Shown here: positions 38,990 to 49,025 of the stretch, piece after piece
How the letters are laid out: each line of letters begins with the position of its first letter
Position numbering within the stretch: position 1 is the stretch's first letter
Source of the DNA: Methylocystis sp. KS32
GTDB lineage: Bacteria; Pseudomonadota; Alphaproteobacteria; Rhizobiales; Beijerinckiaceae
Direction of reading: 5' to 3'
NCBI GenBank assembly: GCA_002862095.1
Contig: PHSQ01000001.1
Location: forward strand, 186,001 to 250,000
Length of the DNA: 64,000 nucleotides
Notes under the pieces: generated by a model
What the model was told of the DNA's origin: nothing
What the model saw: only the letters and a program-made list of their open reading frames with translations
Database searches by the model: none
Translations under genes and position numbers: made by a program

Positions 38990-39874
38990 TTAGCCAGCTT
39001 GGGGAGTTTGCGCCTCGTCCAGCACACGCAGCAGATATCCGCCATAGCCACTCTTTGCCAGCGGCTTGGCCATCGCCCGCACCTCGTCCGCGGAAATCCA
39101 TCCCTGCTGAAAGGCGATTTCTTCCAGACACGCGATGCGCTGTCCCTGGCGCTGTTCGATGGCGCGAACATATTCGGCGGCCTCCAGAAGAGACGCCGGC
39201 GTTCCGGTGTCGAGCCAAACAAAGCCGCGTCCGAGCCGCTGAACGATCAAATCTCCGTTATCGAGATAGATGCGATTGAGGTCGGTGATCTCGAGCTCGC
39301 CCCTTGGCGACGGTTTCAATTCCGCAGCGAAGCGAGGCGCGCGCTCGTCGTAGAAATAAAGCCCCGTGACGGCCCAATTGGACTTCGGATCGCCAGGTTT
39401 TTCCTCGAGCGAAATCGCGACGCCCCTGTCGTCGAATTCAACGACGCCGTAACGCTCGGGATCGCTCACGTGATAAGCGAACACGGCCGCGCCGGAATTC
39501 TTGCGCGCCTCGAAGAGCGATTGGGTCAGTCCATGTCCATAGAAGATATTGTCGCCGAGGATCAGAACGGACTTGTGACCATCGACGAATTCCGCGCCGA
39601 TGACATAGGCCTGAGCCAGCCCTTCGGGACGGGGCTGAACGGCGTAGGATAGGCTGACGCCCCATTGCGATCCGCCGCCCAAAAGACGCTGGAAATTCGG
39701 AAGGTCTTCGGGAGTTGAAATGATGAGGATTTCCCGGACGCCCGCAAGCATGAGAACGCTCAAGGGATAATAGACCATCGGCTTGTCGTAGACCGGAAGC
39801 AATTGCTTGGAGGTCACGAGCGTCATTGGGTGCAAGCGGGTGCCGCTGCCGCCCGCGAGGATAATGCCGCGCAT
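38990..39874 (-). CDS. rmlA: glucose-1-phosphate thymidylyltransferase
   Basis: About 294 residues. It has the nucleotidyltransferase start [36 protein letters not shown], the metal site [12 protein letters not shown] and the C-terminal NSGYGGYL region typical of RmlA. It makes dTDP-glucose from dTTP and glucose-1-phosphate, step one of dTDP-L-rhamnose synthesis. The ATG at 39874 follows AAGGA. It is the last gene of rmlBCDA. Confidence 0.93.
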   Translation of the reverse strand: MRGIILAGGSGTRLHPMTLVTSKQLLPVYDKPMVYYPLSVLMLAGVREILIISTPEDLPNFQRLLGGGSQWGVSLSYAVQPRPEGLAQAYVIGAEFVDGHKSVLILGDNIFYGHGLTQSLFEARKNSGAAVFAYHVSDPERYGVVEFDDRGVAISLEEKPGDPKSNWAVTGLYFYDERAPRFAAELKPSPRGELEITDLNRIYLDNGDLIVQRLGRGFVWLDTGTPASLLEAAEYVRAIEQRQGQRIACLEEIAFQQGWISADEVRAMAKPLAKSGYGGYLLRVLDEAQTPQAG

Positions 39875-39892
39875 TCTCACATCCTTGTTTAG

Positions 39893-40780
39893 TCACGCCA
39901 AAAGGCGCGCGACGCATTCGGAAACCGAGTTTCGCCATGGGGGCAGGCCGACGCCGTAAACCGCTTTAAGCTTGCCGTTGTCGAGCCGGGAATTCGCCGG
40001 GCGTTTGGCGGGGGTCGGATAATCCGCGGTGGCGATGCGCTTTACCCTCACCGGTCCGCGCCCATGTTTTTCCGCGTCCTCGAAAATCCTTTCGGCGAAA
40101 TCAGCCCAACTCGCCTCGCCCTGTCCCGTCATGTGAAAGACGCCGCGCAGTTCTGGAGAGGGATCGACGACAATCCGCGCGGCGATCGCGAGAATGGCGT
40201 CGGCGATATCGAGCGCGCTGGTCGGATTGCCGAGTTGGTCCGCGACGACTCCGACTTCCTCGCGGGTTTCGCCAAGACGCAGCATTGTTTTGACGAAATT
40301 GGCGCCGAAGGGGCTATAGACCCATGCGGTGCGCAATACGGCGCTGTTGGGGTGCGCCGCCAGAACCAGTTTTTCGCCTTCGAGCTTGGAGCGGCCATAG
40401 GCGCCGGTTGGACCCGTCGGGTCGTCTTCTTTGTAAGGCCTGCCGCTGGTCCCGTCGAAAACATAATCGGTCGAGATGTGAAGAAGCGGCACGCCGAGTT
40501 TGGCGGCGCTTTCCGCGACATGGCCGGCGCCTGCTGCGTTCGCCTGCATGGCGGCCTCCTGATCGGACTCCGCCTTGTCGACCGCCGTATAGGCGGCGGC
40601 GTTCACGATCACATCGCAGCGCGCGTCATGTAGCGCGCCAGCAATGCTGCTCGGCGCCGCGAGATCGAGTCGCGGGCGTCCATAAGGCAATATTTCCGCG
40701 CGCGCCGCCGCTCTGTCGAGAAGGGACGCGACCACCTGTCCACGCAATCCGGTGACGACGATGCGCATGGCCGCTCTCAT
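39893..40780 (-). CDS. rmlD: dTDP-4-dehydrorhamnose reductase
   Basis: This 291-295-residue short-chain reductase has the start MRIVVTGLRGQVVASL, NAAAYTAVDKAESD, STDYVFDG and the catalytic YGRSK. It reduces dTDP-4-keto-L-rhamnose to dTDP-L-rhamnose, the last step. The ATG at 40780 overlaps the rmlC stop (ATGA); the downstream ATG at 40768 gives the exact family start. The Rossmann motif reads GLRGQVV, slightly changed from the usual GxxGQLG. Confidence 0.92.
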   Translation of the reverse strand: MRAAMRIVVTGLRGQVVASLLDRAAARAEILPYGRPRLDLAAPSSIAGALHDARCDVIVNAAAYTAVDKAESDQEAAMQANAAGAGHVAESAAKLGVPLLHISTDYVFDGTSGRPYKEDDPTGPTGAYGRSKLEGEKLVLAAHPNSAVLRTAWVYSPFGANFVKTMLRLGETREEVGVVADQLGNPTSALDIADAILAIAARIVVDPSPELRGVFHMTGQGEASWADFAERIFEDAEKHGRGPVRVKRIATADYPTPAKRPANSRLDNGKLKAVYGVGLPPWRNSVSECVARLLA

Positions 40781-41331
40781 TCAAATGTGTCGAGGAGATC
40801 GCGCAGACGCGGCCATTTGCGGTCCTTGTCGGATAAATGAACGCGATCCGGCGCCACGGGCCAATTTACGCCAAGCTCTGGATCGTCGAAAGCGAGCCCT
40901 CGGTCATTTGGGGCCGAGTAAAAATTGGTGACTTTATAGAGGAATTCAGTGTTGGGTTCGAGCGTGCAGAAGCCGTGCGCAAAACCGATTGGGACCAGAA
41001 GTTGGCGCCAGTTATCCGCGGAAAGCTCTATGGCGACATGGCGGCCGAAAGTGGGGGATGAACGCCGCAAATCCACCACCACGTCCAATACGCGACCGCG
41101 CGACACGCGCACCAATTTGGCCTGCGCAAAGGGCTGGGTCTGAAAATGCATTCCCCTAATCGTCCCAAGCTCGGCCGAGAGCGAATGATTGTCCTGGACG
41201 AAATTATATTCGAGACCCGCCTTGCGCCAGGCCTCCTGATTGTAAACCTCGGAAAAAAAACCCCGACTGTCGCCGTGCCGCTTGGGCGTGATGATTTTCA
41301 CGCCCTCGATCGCCGTTTCTTCTACAAGCAT
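40777..41331 (-). CDS. rmlC: dTDP-4-dehydrorhamnose 3,5-epimerase
   Basis: A 184-residue cupin epimerase of normal length, with HGDSRGFFSEVYN, the active-site histidine in TIRGMHFQ, DVVVDLR and the HGFCTLEPNTEFLYKVTNFY region. It performs step three of dTDP-L-rhamnose synthesis, between rmlB (38 bp upstream) and rmlD (4-bp overlap). Confidence 0.93.
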   Translation of the reverse strand: MLVEETAIEGVKIITPKRHGDSRGFFSEVYNQEAWRKAGLEYNFVQDNHSLSAELGTIRGMHFQTQPFAQAKLVRVSRGRVLDVVVDLRRSSPTFGRHVAIELSADNWRQLLVPIGFAHGFCTLEPNTEFLYKVTNFYSAPNDRGLAFDDPELGVNWPVAPDRVHLSDKDRKWPRLRDLLDTFE

Positions 41332-41368
41332 AAGCGGATTTCTCGCTGATCATTATGACTAAAAGCGG

Positions 41369-42421
41369 TCACGCCAGTTTGCCGAGCCGTTCGCCGCGAT
41401 ATTTGCCGGATCGGATGGCCTGCCACCAGGCGGGATTGTCGAGATACCACTGCACCGTCTTGCGCAAACCGGTTTCAAAGGTTTCCATCGGCTTCCAGCC
41501 GAGTTCCCGTTCGATTTTCGAACAATCTATGGCGTAGCGTAGATCATGCCCGGGGCGGTCTTGGACGAAAGCGACGAGTTCTCGATAAGAACCCGCCCGT
41601 CGCGGATGAATTTGGTCCAAAATCCCGCATATAGTCATGACCACGTCGATGTTTTTCTTTTCGTTCCGTCCGCCGACGTTATAGGATTCGCCAATCTTTC
41701 CCTCGCGCGCGACCAGCATCAACGCCGCCGCGTGATCCCCCACATACAACCAGTCGCGGATATTTTCGCCCCGGCCATATACGGGCAGAGGCTTTTCTTC
41801 AATCGCGTTGAGGATGACGAGCGGGATCAATTTCTCGGGAAAATGATAAGGTCCATAATTATTGGAGCAGTTGGTGACGATCGTCGGCAAGCCATAGGTT
41901 TCGCGCCACGCGCGCACGAGATGATCCGATCCCGCCTTGGAGGCCGAATAAGGCGAATTCGGCGCATAGGGCGTATCCTCGCGAAAATAGCCTTGCGCCC
42001 CGAGCGTGCCGAACACTTCGTCGGTCGAAATATGCATGAAGCGGAATTTCGCGGCGGCCTCCGAATCAAGGCCGCGCCAATAGGCTAGCGCCGCCTCCAG
42101 CATTGCGAAGGTTCCGACGACATTGGTCTCGATGAAGGCGGCGGGTCCGTCAATCGACCGATCCACATGGCTTTCGGCGGCAAGATGCATCACGACTTGA
42201 GGCCTGAATTCCGCAAAAGCCTTCGCCACGGCCGCGCGGTCGCAAATGTCGGCGCGAATGAACGAATAACGGGAATTACCGGCGACCGGAGCGAGAGAAT
42301 CGAGATTGCCGGCATAGGTCAGCTTGTCGAGAATAAGGATGTCGTCATCGCTGCATTCGATAAATCGCCTAGAGACGGCGGAACCGATAAAGCCGGCCCC
42401 CCCGGTGATCAAAACCCGCAT
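41369..42421 (-). CDS. rmlB: dTDP-glucose 4,6-dehydratase
   Basis: A 350-residue extended SDR with NAD motif [14 protein letters not shown], the substrate motif [22 protein letters not shown] and catalytic YSASKAGSD. It converts dTDP-glucose to dTDP-4-keto-6-deoxyglucose, step two. GGAGCGCC lies before the ATG at 42421. It is the first gene of the rmlBCDA operon, so the promoter should lie just upstream. Confidence 0.93.
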   Translation of the reverse strand: MRVLITGGAGFIGSAVSRRFIECSDDDILILDKLTYAGNLDSLAPVAGNSRYSFIRADICDRAAVAKAFAEFRPQVVMHLAAESHVDRSIDGPAAFIETNVVGTFAMLEAALAYWRGLDSEAAAKFRFMHISTDEVFGTLGAQGYFREDTPYAPNSPYSASKAGSDHLVRAWRETYGLPTIVTNCSNNYGPYHFPEKLIPLVILNAIEEKPLPVYGRGENIRDWLYVGDHAAALMLVAREGKIGESYNVGGRNEKKNIDVVMTICGILDQIHPRRAGSYRELVAFVQDRPGHDLRYAIDCSKIERELGWKPMETFETGLRKTVQWYLDNPAWWQAIRSGKYRGERLGKLA

Positions 42422-42956
42422 TTGGCGCTCCGCCCAATCAACGCTCCGATGGGTGTTTTCTATAGACCGAAGCGACCAATTTAGCCACCCCGCGCGCGGC
42501 CCGACGATTGTCTCGCAACAACATTTGGAAATGAGGCGCTTTTGCGCCGCGCTTTCTCTCTGGAACCGCTCGACCGGAAGCCGAATCAGGGCCTTTGGAG
42601 GCATGAGGCGACAAACAAAAACGCCCCGCCGTTACATCCACGGTCGAGGCGCTTTCTTTAGTGACGGAGAACCGTCTACCTGGCGATTATTTAAAGGTTG
42701 AAATGGTTAAGACGAGGTTAACGCCGTCGATCCAAACCCTCGGCTTCGGCCGCGCCTTGCCTCCGGTCGCTATTCGCCGACGACGCGAAGATAGCCGGAA
42801 GGCTGGCCGGAGCGATGGCGGCGTCCCGGTTTTCCTTGCGCAATGGAACGCCCGCGCGCCAAAATGCCGCACCCGCGAGCATGGAACCAACGCCCGTGTG
42901 GGAGATTAATCTTTCTGTTGACCGACCCTGTGGCGATTTGGGGGCTGAGAGCGACG
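42422..42956. other. rml promoter region; no gene supported
   Basis: The region upstream of rmlB holds a terminator-like hairpin near 42612-42660 but no convincing coding sequence. A small RNA ending at that hairpin is possible but cannot be shown from sequence alone. Confidence 0.45.
42612..42660. terminator. bidirectional terminator-like hairpin
   Basis: CGCCCCGCCG pairs with CGGTCGAGGCG, with T-rich runs on both sides (GCTTTCTTT on the plus strand, CGTTTTTGTTT on the minus strand). No annotated gene ends here. Confidence 0.5.
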
Positions 42957-43190
42957 ATGACTTTCTATTTGGAAGGAAGAACAAGGCTGGATGGAGCTCA
43001 TTTTAAAGCCGTCCAAGCCCACGCAACCATCCAAGCCGCGCTCGAAGCGGCCAGGACCCTCTATTTCGAAGCGACTGCGCTCTGGATAACGGACCACCAG
43101 CAAAAATTGATCCTGTCCGCTCAGGAGGTGGCGGCCATGTTGGCCGATCTGACCGACGCCCGGGCGACGATCACTTGTCCGAGTTCGTGA
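42957..43190 (+). CDS. small hypothetical protein
   Basis: A 77-residue frame: MTFYLEGRTRLDGAHFKAVQAHATIQAALEAARTLYFEATALWITDHQQKLILSAQEVAAMLADLTDARATITCPSS. Sequence composition is protein-like, with a purine-rich stretch (GAGAGCGACG) before the ATG. It resembles the short alpha/beta hypothetical proteins common in Rhizobiales; no function known. Confidence 0.5.
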   Translation: MTFYLEGRTRLDGAHFKAVQAHATIQAALEAARTLYFEATALWITDHQQKLILSAQEVAAMLADLTDARATITCPSS

Positions 43191-43295
43191 CGGGTAAGCG
43201 ACGCCCGGACGTAAGAAGCAAAAAAAGAGCAACACGGCCACGCCAGCATCCGAAAGAAACGGGAAGCTTGGCGCAACTCATGCGGCGGTTAAATA

Positions 43296-43505
43296 ATGAT
43301 ATTTCGGTGGTTGCGCCGTCGGGCTGTATCCGCCGCTCTAGTCAAGGCTGACGCCATCGCCCTGATCCAACGATTTGGCGAAGGCGCGCTTGGCGAAGCG
43401 GCGCTTCGCGCTCAAGAAGAAGAGCGCGTTATTGATAGCAACCGACCAAGGGGACACTGGCTGCGCGTAAAAGAAGAAATCCGTCGCCGGCAGGCCGGCC
43501 GCTAG
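43296..43505 (+). CDS. small conserved hypothetical protein
   Basis: A 69-residue protein, MIFRWLRRRAVSAALVKADAIALIQRFGEGALGEAALRAQEEERVIDSNRPRGHWLRVKEEIRRRQAGR. The pattern LIQRFGEGA...EAALRAQEE...NRPRGHWLRVKEEI is shared by short proteins in many Rhizobiales genomes, so it is probably real. Role unknown. Confidence 0.6.
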   Translation: MIFRWLRRRAVSAALVKADAIALIQRFGEGALGEAALRAQEEERVIDSNRPRGHWLRVKEEIRRRQAGR

Positions 43506-44084
43506 ATGGGGGCGGACGCCGGCGTGCTGGTCTTGAGCGAGATCGAGCGACCTCTTCGCGTTGCCGAATCGCCGCGGGCTTTGAGGGCGGCTACGACGCC
43601 ACCGGCCTTGGCGTCGATCCCGTCTTCAAGATGGCGCATGATCTTTCGCCCTTCGGCCGCGATCCGTGTGCGAAGTCGATGATCTCGCGTCTGCAAAATT
43701 TGCCGGACGCCAGCGCCGCCCAGCAGGAAAATGATCGCGCCAGGCTTTTTGATGATGGCCCGGCGGATACGATGAGCGAGGAACTATTCGGTTTTCATGC
43801 TGCAAACGAGCATTCGGCGAAGCGCCTTTTTTATTGCGCTTCCATCGGCAATTGTCGTCGGGAACATCCGCCGCTTCGGCTTTGAGCTGCGCTTCGATCT
43901 TGCCCGCATAATCCTAAGACAGCGCGCCGCGCCGGCTGGCGTCGGCGTCAATCTTCGCGCCGTCCAGCCATCAATTCTACTGGATTGCACGAGCGTCGTC
44001 GGATAGGGCTTCGTGTCCTCGATTTTGGGGTGGCGCGTCGAGAAACCGCGAGCAACAAGTTCGGCACAAGCTTTGCCGGAGCGG
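43506..44084. pseudogene. decayed transposase remnants (IS1380- and IS1182-like)
   Basis: On the plus strand, ADAGVLVLSEIERPL and, after a shift, YDATGLGVDPVFKMAHDLSPFGRDPCAKSMISRLQNLPDA recall an IS1380 transposase N terminus. From about 43790 to 44030, the minus strand in broken frames shows DGAKIDADASRRGALS...DYAGKIEAQLKAEAADVPDD, recalling IS1182-type transposases. No intact frame remains. Confidence 0.5.
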
Positions 44085-45611
44085 TCACGGCCAAGGGCCC
44101 TTGTCGGCGGCGTAGGACTCATCGGCCTTGGCGATCTCAATCTCGCGCGTCGTCGGCGACCATCCGCCGCCAAGAGCCTGAAACAGGTAGGCGGCGGCCT
44201 GATAGTCGGCGAAGCGTAGCTGCGCCAGCGTGTCCTGCGCCTGAAAATAGGTCGTTTCGACCGTCGTGAGCGAGACGATGTCGATGGCGCCTTCCTCCAG
44301 CCGGGCCTCGGCGGTCTCATAAGCGCGGCGCGCCCAGTTGACGGCCTCCGCCTGTATCTTCACCTGCCGGGCCTTCTCGTTCGTGGCGATGAGCGCGTTT
44401 TCGGTGTCGGAGAGCGCCGAGCTTATTTGTTTGTGATAGAGCGCCGCCAGCTCTGCGAACTTCGCTTGCTGTAAATTGTATTGGCCCTGCAAATTATAAC
44501 CGTCGAAGAGGGGCTGCGCGGCGTTGGCGAGAACGGCGTAGCCAATGGCCTCCGGTCGCGCCAGGTTCTTGAAGACCAGACTCTGGAGGCCATACTGCCC
44601 CGTGAGCGTGATCGACGGAAAGAAGGCGGCGCGCGCCTGCAATACGGAAAACTCCTGCGACGCGAGTTTGGCTTCGGCTTCGGCCACATCGGGCCGCCGC
44701 AGCAACACTTCCGACGGCAGGCCCGCAGCGATCGCCGGAAAACGCAAGCCCGTCAGGGAGCCGCCTTTGACGTCGAGGCTCTCAGGCGTGCGCCCCAGCA
44801 AGACCGCAAGAAGGTTTTTCGTCTGGCGCAGCGACTGTTCGAGCGGCGGAATCGCGCCGCGCTGGAGGTTGTAGACGGTCTGCTGTTGCGCATAATCGAA
44901 CATCGTCGCCGTGCCGCTGTCGAGCCTCACCTTGATCGCCGCGAGCGCCTTTGCGGCTATCGCAACATTCTTGCGGGCGATCGCCAGCCGATCCTGCGCG
45001 TCGCAAATGAGGAAATAGGCGTTCAACACTGAGGCGACGACGGCGATCTCGACGACGTCCCGGTCGAAGCGGCTGGCGTTGGCCTGCAGGCGCGCGGCTT
45101 TCGACGCATCTTCGTTCTTGCCCCAGAAGTCGATTTCGTAGCTCGCGTTGAGGCCGAGCGAGAATAAGTTGAGATCGGCCGCCGAAAAGTCGGTTTGGCC
45201 CGCAGGGACGCTGGGCGAGAGGGCCGTGCCCGGGATCGCCGTGCGGCTCGCCGAGAAATTCGTGGAAAGCGAGGGCCACAGGGCGGCGCTGTTGATGCGC
45301 GCCGCCGCGTCGGCTTCTTTTATATGGGCCGCAGCCGCAGCCAGATCGAAGTTGGAGGCCAGCGCCTGCGCGACCAAGCCATCGAGTTCATGCGATCCGA
45401 AGAGCGCCACGAAACCGCGCGCATCCTCGAGGGGTTGCGCCCTGCGGGCCTGCGGCTCTCGAAATCGCGCTGGCGGCGGGGCGGCAATTTCCGGCTTTTC
45501 CCAGTCGAGATTGCAACCACAGAGCGCCAAGAAGCCGATGCAGACGGCGATATGCTTCGCGCTCGAGCGAAAAGTCGGATTGGCTCTCTCGACGACGGAA
45601 AGCGATGGCAT
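44085..45611 (-). CDS. NodT-family RND outer-membrane efflux lipoprotein
   Basis: The 508-residue protein has a lipoprotein signal ending LALCGC and two TolC-like outer-membrane efflux repeats, including LDGLVAQALASNFDLAAAAAHIKEADA, LGLNASYEIDFWGKNEDA and PSEVLLRRPDVAEAEAKLASQEF. It should form the outer-membrane exit duct for the pump genes upstream. It lies 56 bp after the HlyD gene and completes a four-gene operon. Confidence 0.88.
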   Translation of the reverse strand: MPSLSVVERANPTFRSSAKHIAVCIGFLALCGCNLDWEKPEIAAPPPARFREPQARRAQPLEDARGFVALFGSHELDGLVAQALASNFDLAAAAAHIKEADAAARINSAALWPSLSTNFSASRTAIPGTALSPSVPAGQTDFSAADLNLFSLGLNASYEIDFWGKNEDASKAARLQANASRFDRDVVEIAVVASVLNAYFLICDAQDRLAIARKNVAIAAKALAAIKVRLDSGTATMFDYAQQQTVYNLQRGAIPPLEQSLRQTKNLLAVLLGRTPESLDVKGGSLTGLRFPAIAAGLPSEVLLRRPDVAEAEAKLASQEFSVLQARAAFFPSITLTGQYGLQSLVFKNLARPEAIGYAVLANAAQPLFDGYNLQGQYNLQQAKFAELAALYHKQISSALSDTENALIATNEKARQVKIQAEAVNWARRAYETAEARLEEGAIDIVSLTTVETTYFQAQDTLAQLRFADYQAAAYLFQALGGGWSPTTREIEIAKADESYAADKGPWP

Positions 45612-45667
45612 GCGGGCCTCAAAGATGTGCGCATTTTCTTCCAGCGGAAGAAGATCTCTATGGTCGT

Positions 45668-46693
45668 CTATGGGAGGAGCGAAAAACCTGGTCTAGCGCC
45701 CGTCTTCGGATTGATGACGACGGTAGCGGTGCGTCCGGCGATCAGGCTCACGTTCGATGGCGAGTTGTCGAGCACGATGCGCACCGGAATGCGCTGTGGA
45801 AGACGCACCCAGCTGAAGGTCGGATTGACGTTGGCGAGCAGGGTCGCACCCGCGGCGCGATCTCGATCCTCGATGCCGCCGGCGATTCCTTCGACGCGGC
45901 CCGACAAGTCGACCCTCTCTCCCATCAGACGCACGGCGGCGCGGTCGCCGACATGAATCAGGGGAAGCTTCGTCTCCTCGAAATAGCCGTCGACATGCAG
46001 GCTGTCGGCATCGATCAGCGCCGCGACGCCTTTGCCAGCCGTGACGTAGACTCCCGGGCGAAGCTCAAAATTCGTCATCGGACCATTGACCGAAGCGCGC
46101 ACGTCGGATCGTTCGAGATTGAGCTTGGCGACATCGCGATCGGCCAGCGCCTGATCATAGGCGGCCTTGGCCTGCGCCTGGACCGAGATGGCCGTATCCA
46201 GTTGCTGCTTCGAGATGGCGATGATGTTCTTGGCGTCGATCGCTCGGTAGCGGACGAGGTCGCGGGACGCCGAGTCCAGCGCCGCCGCGCGACCGGCGAC
46301 CGTCGCTTCCGCCTGACGCAGCGCCAATGCGAAGCGTTCCCGATCGATGCGGAACAACAGGTCGCCCTTGCGCACCATCTGATTGTCGTGAACCAGAACC
46401 TCGGTGACGAGGCCGGAAACGTCCGGCGAGATCGTGACGACGTCGGCGCGCACGCGGCCGTCTCGCGTCCAGGGCTCTTCCTCGTAATAGACCCACAGCC
46501 GCCAGCCGAGGAAGGCGGCGACGGCCGCAAGCGTCAGTGTCGTCGTCAGGCGCAGGGCGCCGAGCAGCAGCTTCGTCGCCGAAGCGACGAAGCCGCGTGA
46601 CAAAGATTTTCTCGAAACAAGCGAAACGCGCGCGGAGCCGGGGGCTCGGGTCCGCGGCGCCATCCTTTTTATCCGGTCGAGCAGTTGAGTCAT
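45668..46693 (-). CDS. HlyD/AaeA-like membrane fusion protein
   Basis: A 341-residue periplasmic adaptor with one N-terminal membrane helix (LLLGALRLTTTLTLAAVAAFLGWRLWVYY). It has the lipoyl halves VRADVVTISPDVSGLVTEVLVHDNQMVRKGDLLFRID and LRPGVYVTAGKGVAALIDADSLHVDGYFEETKL. It bridges the inner-membrane FUSC pump and the outer-membrane channel. ATG 46693 overlaps the DUF1656 stop (TGATG). Confidence 0.88.
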   Translation of the reverse strand: MTQLLDRIKRMAPRTRAPGSARVSLVSRKSLSRGFVASATKLLLGALRLTTTLTLAAVAAFLGWRLWVYYEEEPWTRDGRVRADVVTISPDVSGLVTEVLVHDNQMVRKGDLLFRIDRERFALALRQAEATVAGRAAALDSASRDLVRYRAIDAKNIIAISKQQLDTAISVQAQAKAAYDQALADRDVAKLNLERSDVRASVNGPMTNFELRPGVYVTAGKGVAALIDADSLHVDGYFEETKLPLIHVGDRAAVRLMGERVDLSGRVEGIAGGIEDRDRAAGATLLANVNPTFSWVRLPQRIPVRIVLDNSPSNVSLIAGRTATVVINPKTGARPGFSLLP

Positions 46694-46902
46694 CACGACG
46701 ACACCCGAGATGCGACGACGAGGGTCGCGGCAAGAATGCAGACGAACATCGAGAAGTTGAACAGCGCTCGATGCCACACAGCGCGATAGAAGCCAATGGC
46801 GGCCAGCCATCGCGTCAGCACGCTGGTGAAGAGCATGGCGAGAAGCGCGCAAGGGAGTATCGACGGCGCAAAGACGCCAAAGAAGCTGACTTCCGCGTTC
46901 AT
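46693..46902 (-). CDS. DUF1656 (AaeX-like) small membrane protein
   Basis: A 69-residue protein with two hydrophobic segments (MNAEVSFFGVFAPSILPCALLAMLFTSVLTRWLAAIGFYRAVWHRALFNFSMFVCILAATLVVASR). DUF1656 proteins lie between FUSC and HlyD genes in aaeXAB-type operons, exactly as here. It overlaps both neighbours by one to four bases. Confidence 0.88.
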   Translation of the reverse strand: MNAEVSFFGVFAPSILPCALLAMLFTSVLTRWLAAIGFYRAVWHRALFNFSMFVCILAATLVVASRVSS

Positions 46903-48908
46903 CGGGCGATCTCCTCGGAACGAACGAGCCTGGGAGGCGAGCCGTCCGGGAAGAGCGCGCGCCATAGCCCCGTCAAGGCAAGCATGGTTTTCCGATCGCC
47001 GTCTCGGCTGGCGAGACGCAACGCCATTCCAATCGCGGACGCGGTCTCGCCGTGCGGTCTGGGTTTTTTCTGGCGGTAATGGCGCACGATGCGCTGTAGC
47101 AAGAGGTCGACCGCTCGACGGGCCTTGGGGTTCAGCTTTTCGCGCGCCGAATGCGCCTCGAGGATGTTGAAACCGGCTCGCAGTTCCCGCAGCGCGTCAG
47201 GCATGGAATGATCGAGCGCATGGGCGATGGGCGCGAGCAGAGCGAGGCGATCGAACATCAGACCCATGACGCGCGTTTCGTCATTGGAGGTATGGACGTC
47301 CGCGGCCTCGGCGAGCGCGCGCCTATTGGCCCTCGCATAGCGCGCGGCGCGCCACTCCGCTCCCGCCGGCCGAATGAGCGAGGTGGTCAAAGCCGTAAAG
47401 GCGATTCCCACGATCGTGGCTAGGCTGGAGTTGACGAAAGCTTGCGCATCAGCGGAATAGAGTTCTTGCAGGGCCATGAGGCTCGGCGTGAAAACCACGA
47501 GCGGCAAGCCGATCATGAATGTGGACGGCGAGGCGATCAGCACGCCAAAGATCAGGAACGCCGGAGCAAGAACCAGCGTAAGCGTTTCCATGCCATGCAC
47601 ATACGGCAGGATGGAGAAGGTGTAGATCCCCGCAATCAGGGTCGCGACGATCGCCCACTTCGCGAAGTCGAGGATCTTGGGCGCGGGATCGTCCTGCGCT
47701 CCGAAGAGGCCGGCGCTCACCGTCGCGAAGGTCGCCGCGGCGGCGCCTTCCGGCCAGGCGGACGCGATCCAGAAGAACGAGCAGGCCGCGGTGGCGCAGA
47801 TGAGGGCGAGCACGGGCATGAGGGCGGCGCCGTGATCGTGGTGCTGCGCCCGCTCCACCCGCATCTCGACGGGAAAGTCGAGGGCGATCGCCGTCGTCGG
47901 GGACTGGGATGAGAGGGCGGACAGCAGCGTCGCGTAATCGGTGGTGAGCTCCACGACCTCGCGAAGACGGTGGATCAATCCCGCCTCGAGGAGATCGCGC
48001 CATGAAGGGTCGAGCAGAGGTCGCCCTTCTCGCGCTTCGAGCTCGGCGCGCAAAATGTGCAGCTCCAACCCCGCGTCGAGGTTTTGCGCTTTGAGGCAAG
48101 ACGCCAACCGAGCGACGAGCGCCCGCGTTTGCGGCGTCGCGCCGCCAATGCTCGCCAGTTCGCCCAGTCGATCCGAGATCGACGAAAGGATTGGCGGCAG
48201 CAGCATCATTCGCGGAACGACGCTGGCGACATAGGAAACCGCGCCTGGGTCCACGAGCGCCTCATGGCTCAAATGCGAGGCGAGATTTTCAAATTCGCCG
48301 ATGCCGGAGACGAGCTTGAGCCAATTCGCCTGCGCGCCATCTCCCGTTTCTCCCGTCAGCGTCTCGCGGCAGGACGTTCTCGCATGCTCCACCCATGTTC
48401 TCAATCGCTCGGCCACGGCGGGACCGACGGAACTCGGGAACACCAGGGCCGACACGACGCCCGCGCAGAGAATGCCGGTGACGATTTCCTCACAGCGGGA
48501 GAGGGCGACATCGAAAATCGTTTCCGGCGCGTCCACCACGGGAAAGACGATGATCGCGGTGGTATAGCCGGCCAGAAGGAAGGCGTAGCCGCGCGGCGAG
48601 CGGTCTAGAATCGAGAGATAAAGACAAAGGCCCGTCCAGAGCGATATGGCCGCGACGAGCAACACGGACGCATCGACGAGATTGGGCGTTAGGGCGACCG
48701 CCATCGCGCCGCCGACGATCGTTCCGATCGCGCGGTAGAGCGCCTTCGAGAGCGTCGCGCCGGCGAGCGGTTGCGAAGCGATGTAGACAGAGGCCAGAGC
48801 CCAGTAAGGCTTTGGCAAGTCAAGCCAAAAGGCGACCGCGAGGGCCAGAACGGCAGCGCAAAAGGTTTTGACGGAGAAAATCCAGTGTCCCATCGTGGGG
48901 AGGTTCAT
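46899..48908 (-). CDS. FUSC/AaeB-like inner-membrane transporter
   Basis: The protein is about 669 residues from MNLPTMGHWIFSVKTFCAAVLALAVAFWLDLPKPYWALASVYIASQPLAGATLSKALYRAIGT, with two blocks of membrane helices separated by soluble regions. This is the fusaric acid resistance/aromatic carboxylate efflux pattern. Likely substrates are aromatic acids or similar compounds, but this is inference. The ATG at 48908 matches the family start. It is the first gene of the operon, divergent from tetR. Confidence 0.88.
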   Translation of the reverse strand: MNLPTMGHWIFSVKTFCAAVLALAVAFWLDLPKPYWALASVYIASQPLAGATLSKALYRAIGTIVGGAMAVALTPNLVDASVLLVAAISLWTGLCLYLSILDRSPRGYAFLLAGYTTAIIVFPVVDAPETIFDVALSRCEEIVTGILCAGVVSALVFPSSVGPAVAERLRTWVEHARTSCRETLTGETGDGAQANWLKLVSGIGEFENLASHLSHEALVDPGAVSYVASVVPRMMLLPPILSSISDRLGELASIGGATPQTRALVARLASCLKAQNLDAGLELHILRAELEAREGRPLLDPSWRDLLEAGLIHRLREVVELTTDYATLLSALSSQSPTTAIALDFPVEMRVERAQHHDHGAALMPVLALICATAACSFFWIASAWPEGAAAATFATVSAGLFGAQDDPAPKILDFAKWAIVATLIAGIYTFSILPYVHGMETLTLVLAPAFLIFGVLIASPSTFMIGLPLVVFTPSLMALQELYSADAQAFVNSSLATIVGIAFTALTTSLIRPAGAEWRAARYARANRRALAEAADVHTSNDETRVMGLMFDRLALLAPIAHALDHSMPDALRELRAGFNILEAHSAREKLNPKARRAVDLLLQRIVRHYRQKKPRPHGETASAIGMALRLASRDGDRKTMLALTGLWRALFPDGSPPRLVRSEEIAR

Positions 48909-48985
48909 GAGCGTTCGCCAGATCGGCCCTTTGTGAGCGTGGTTGGCGAGGGCGGGGTTGCATTGGCGCCTCGGCGCGCCTAAAA

Positions 48986-48999
48986 TGACCATTCAGTCA
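48986..48999. promoter_or_regulatory. TetR-type operator candidate
   Basis: TGACCATTCAGTCA is a short inverted repeat (TGAC/GTCA) in the 117-bp space between the divergent FUSC and TetR genes, 27 bases before the tetR ATG. Position and form fit a TetR-family operator controlling both directions. Confidence 0.55.
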
Positions 49000-49025
49000 C
49001 TTTTGTCAAGAATGAAACGCGGAAA

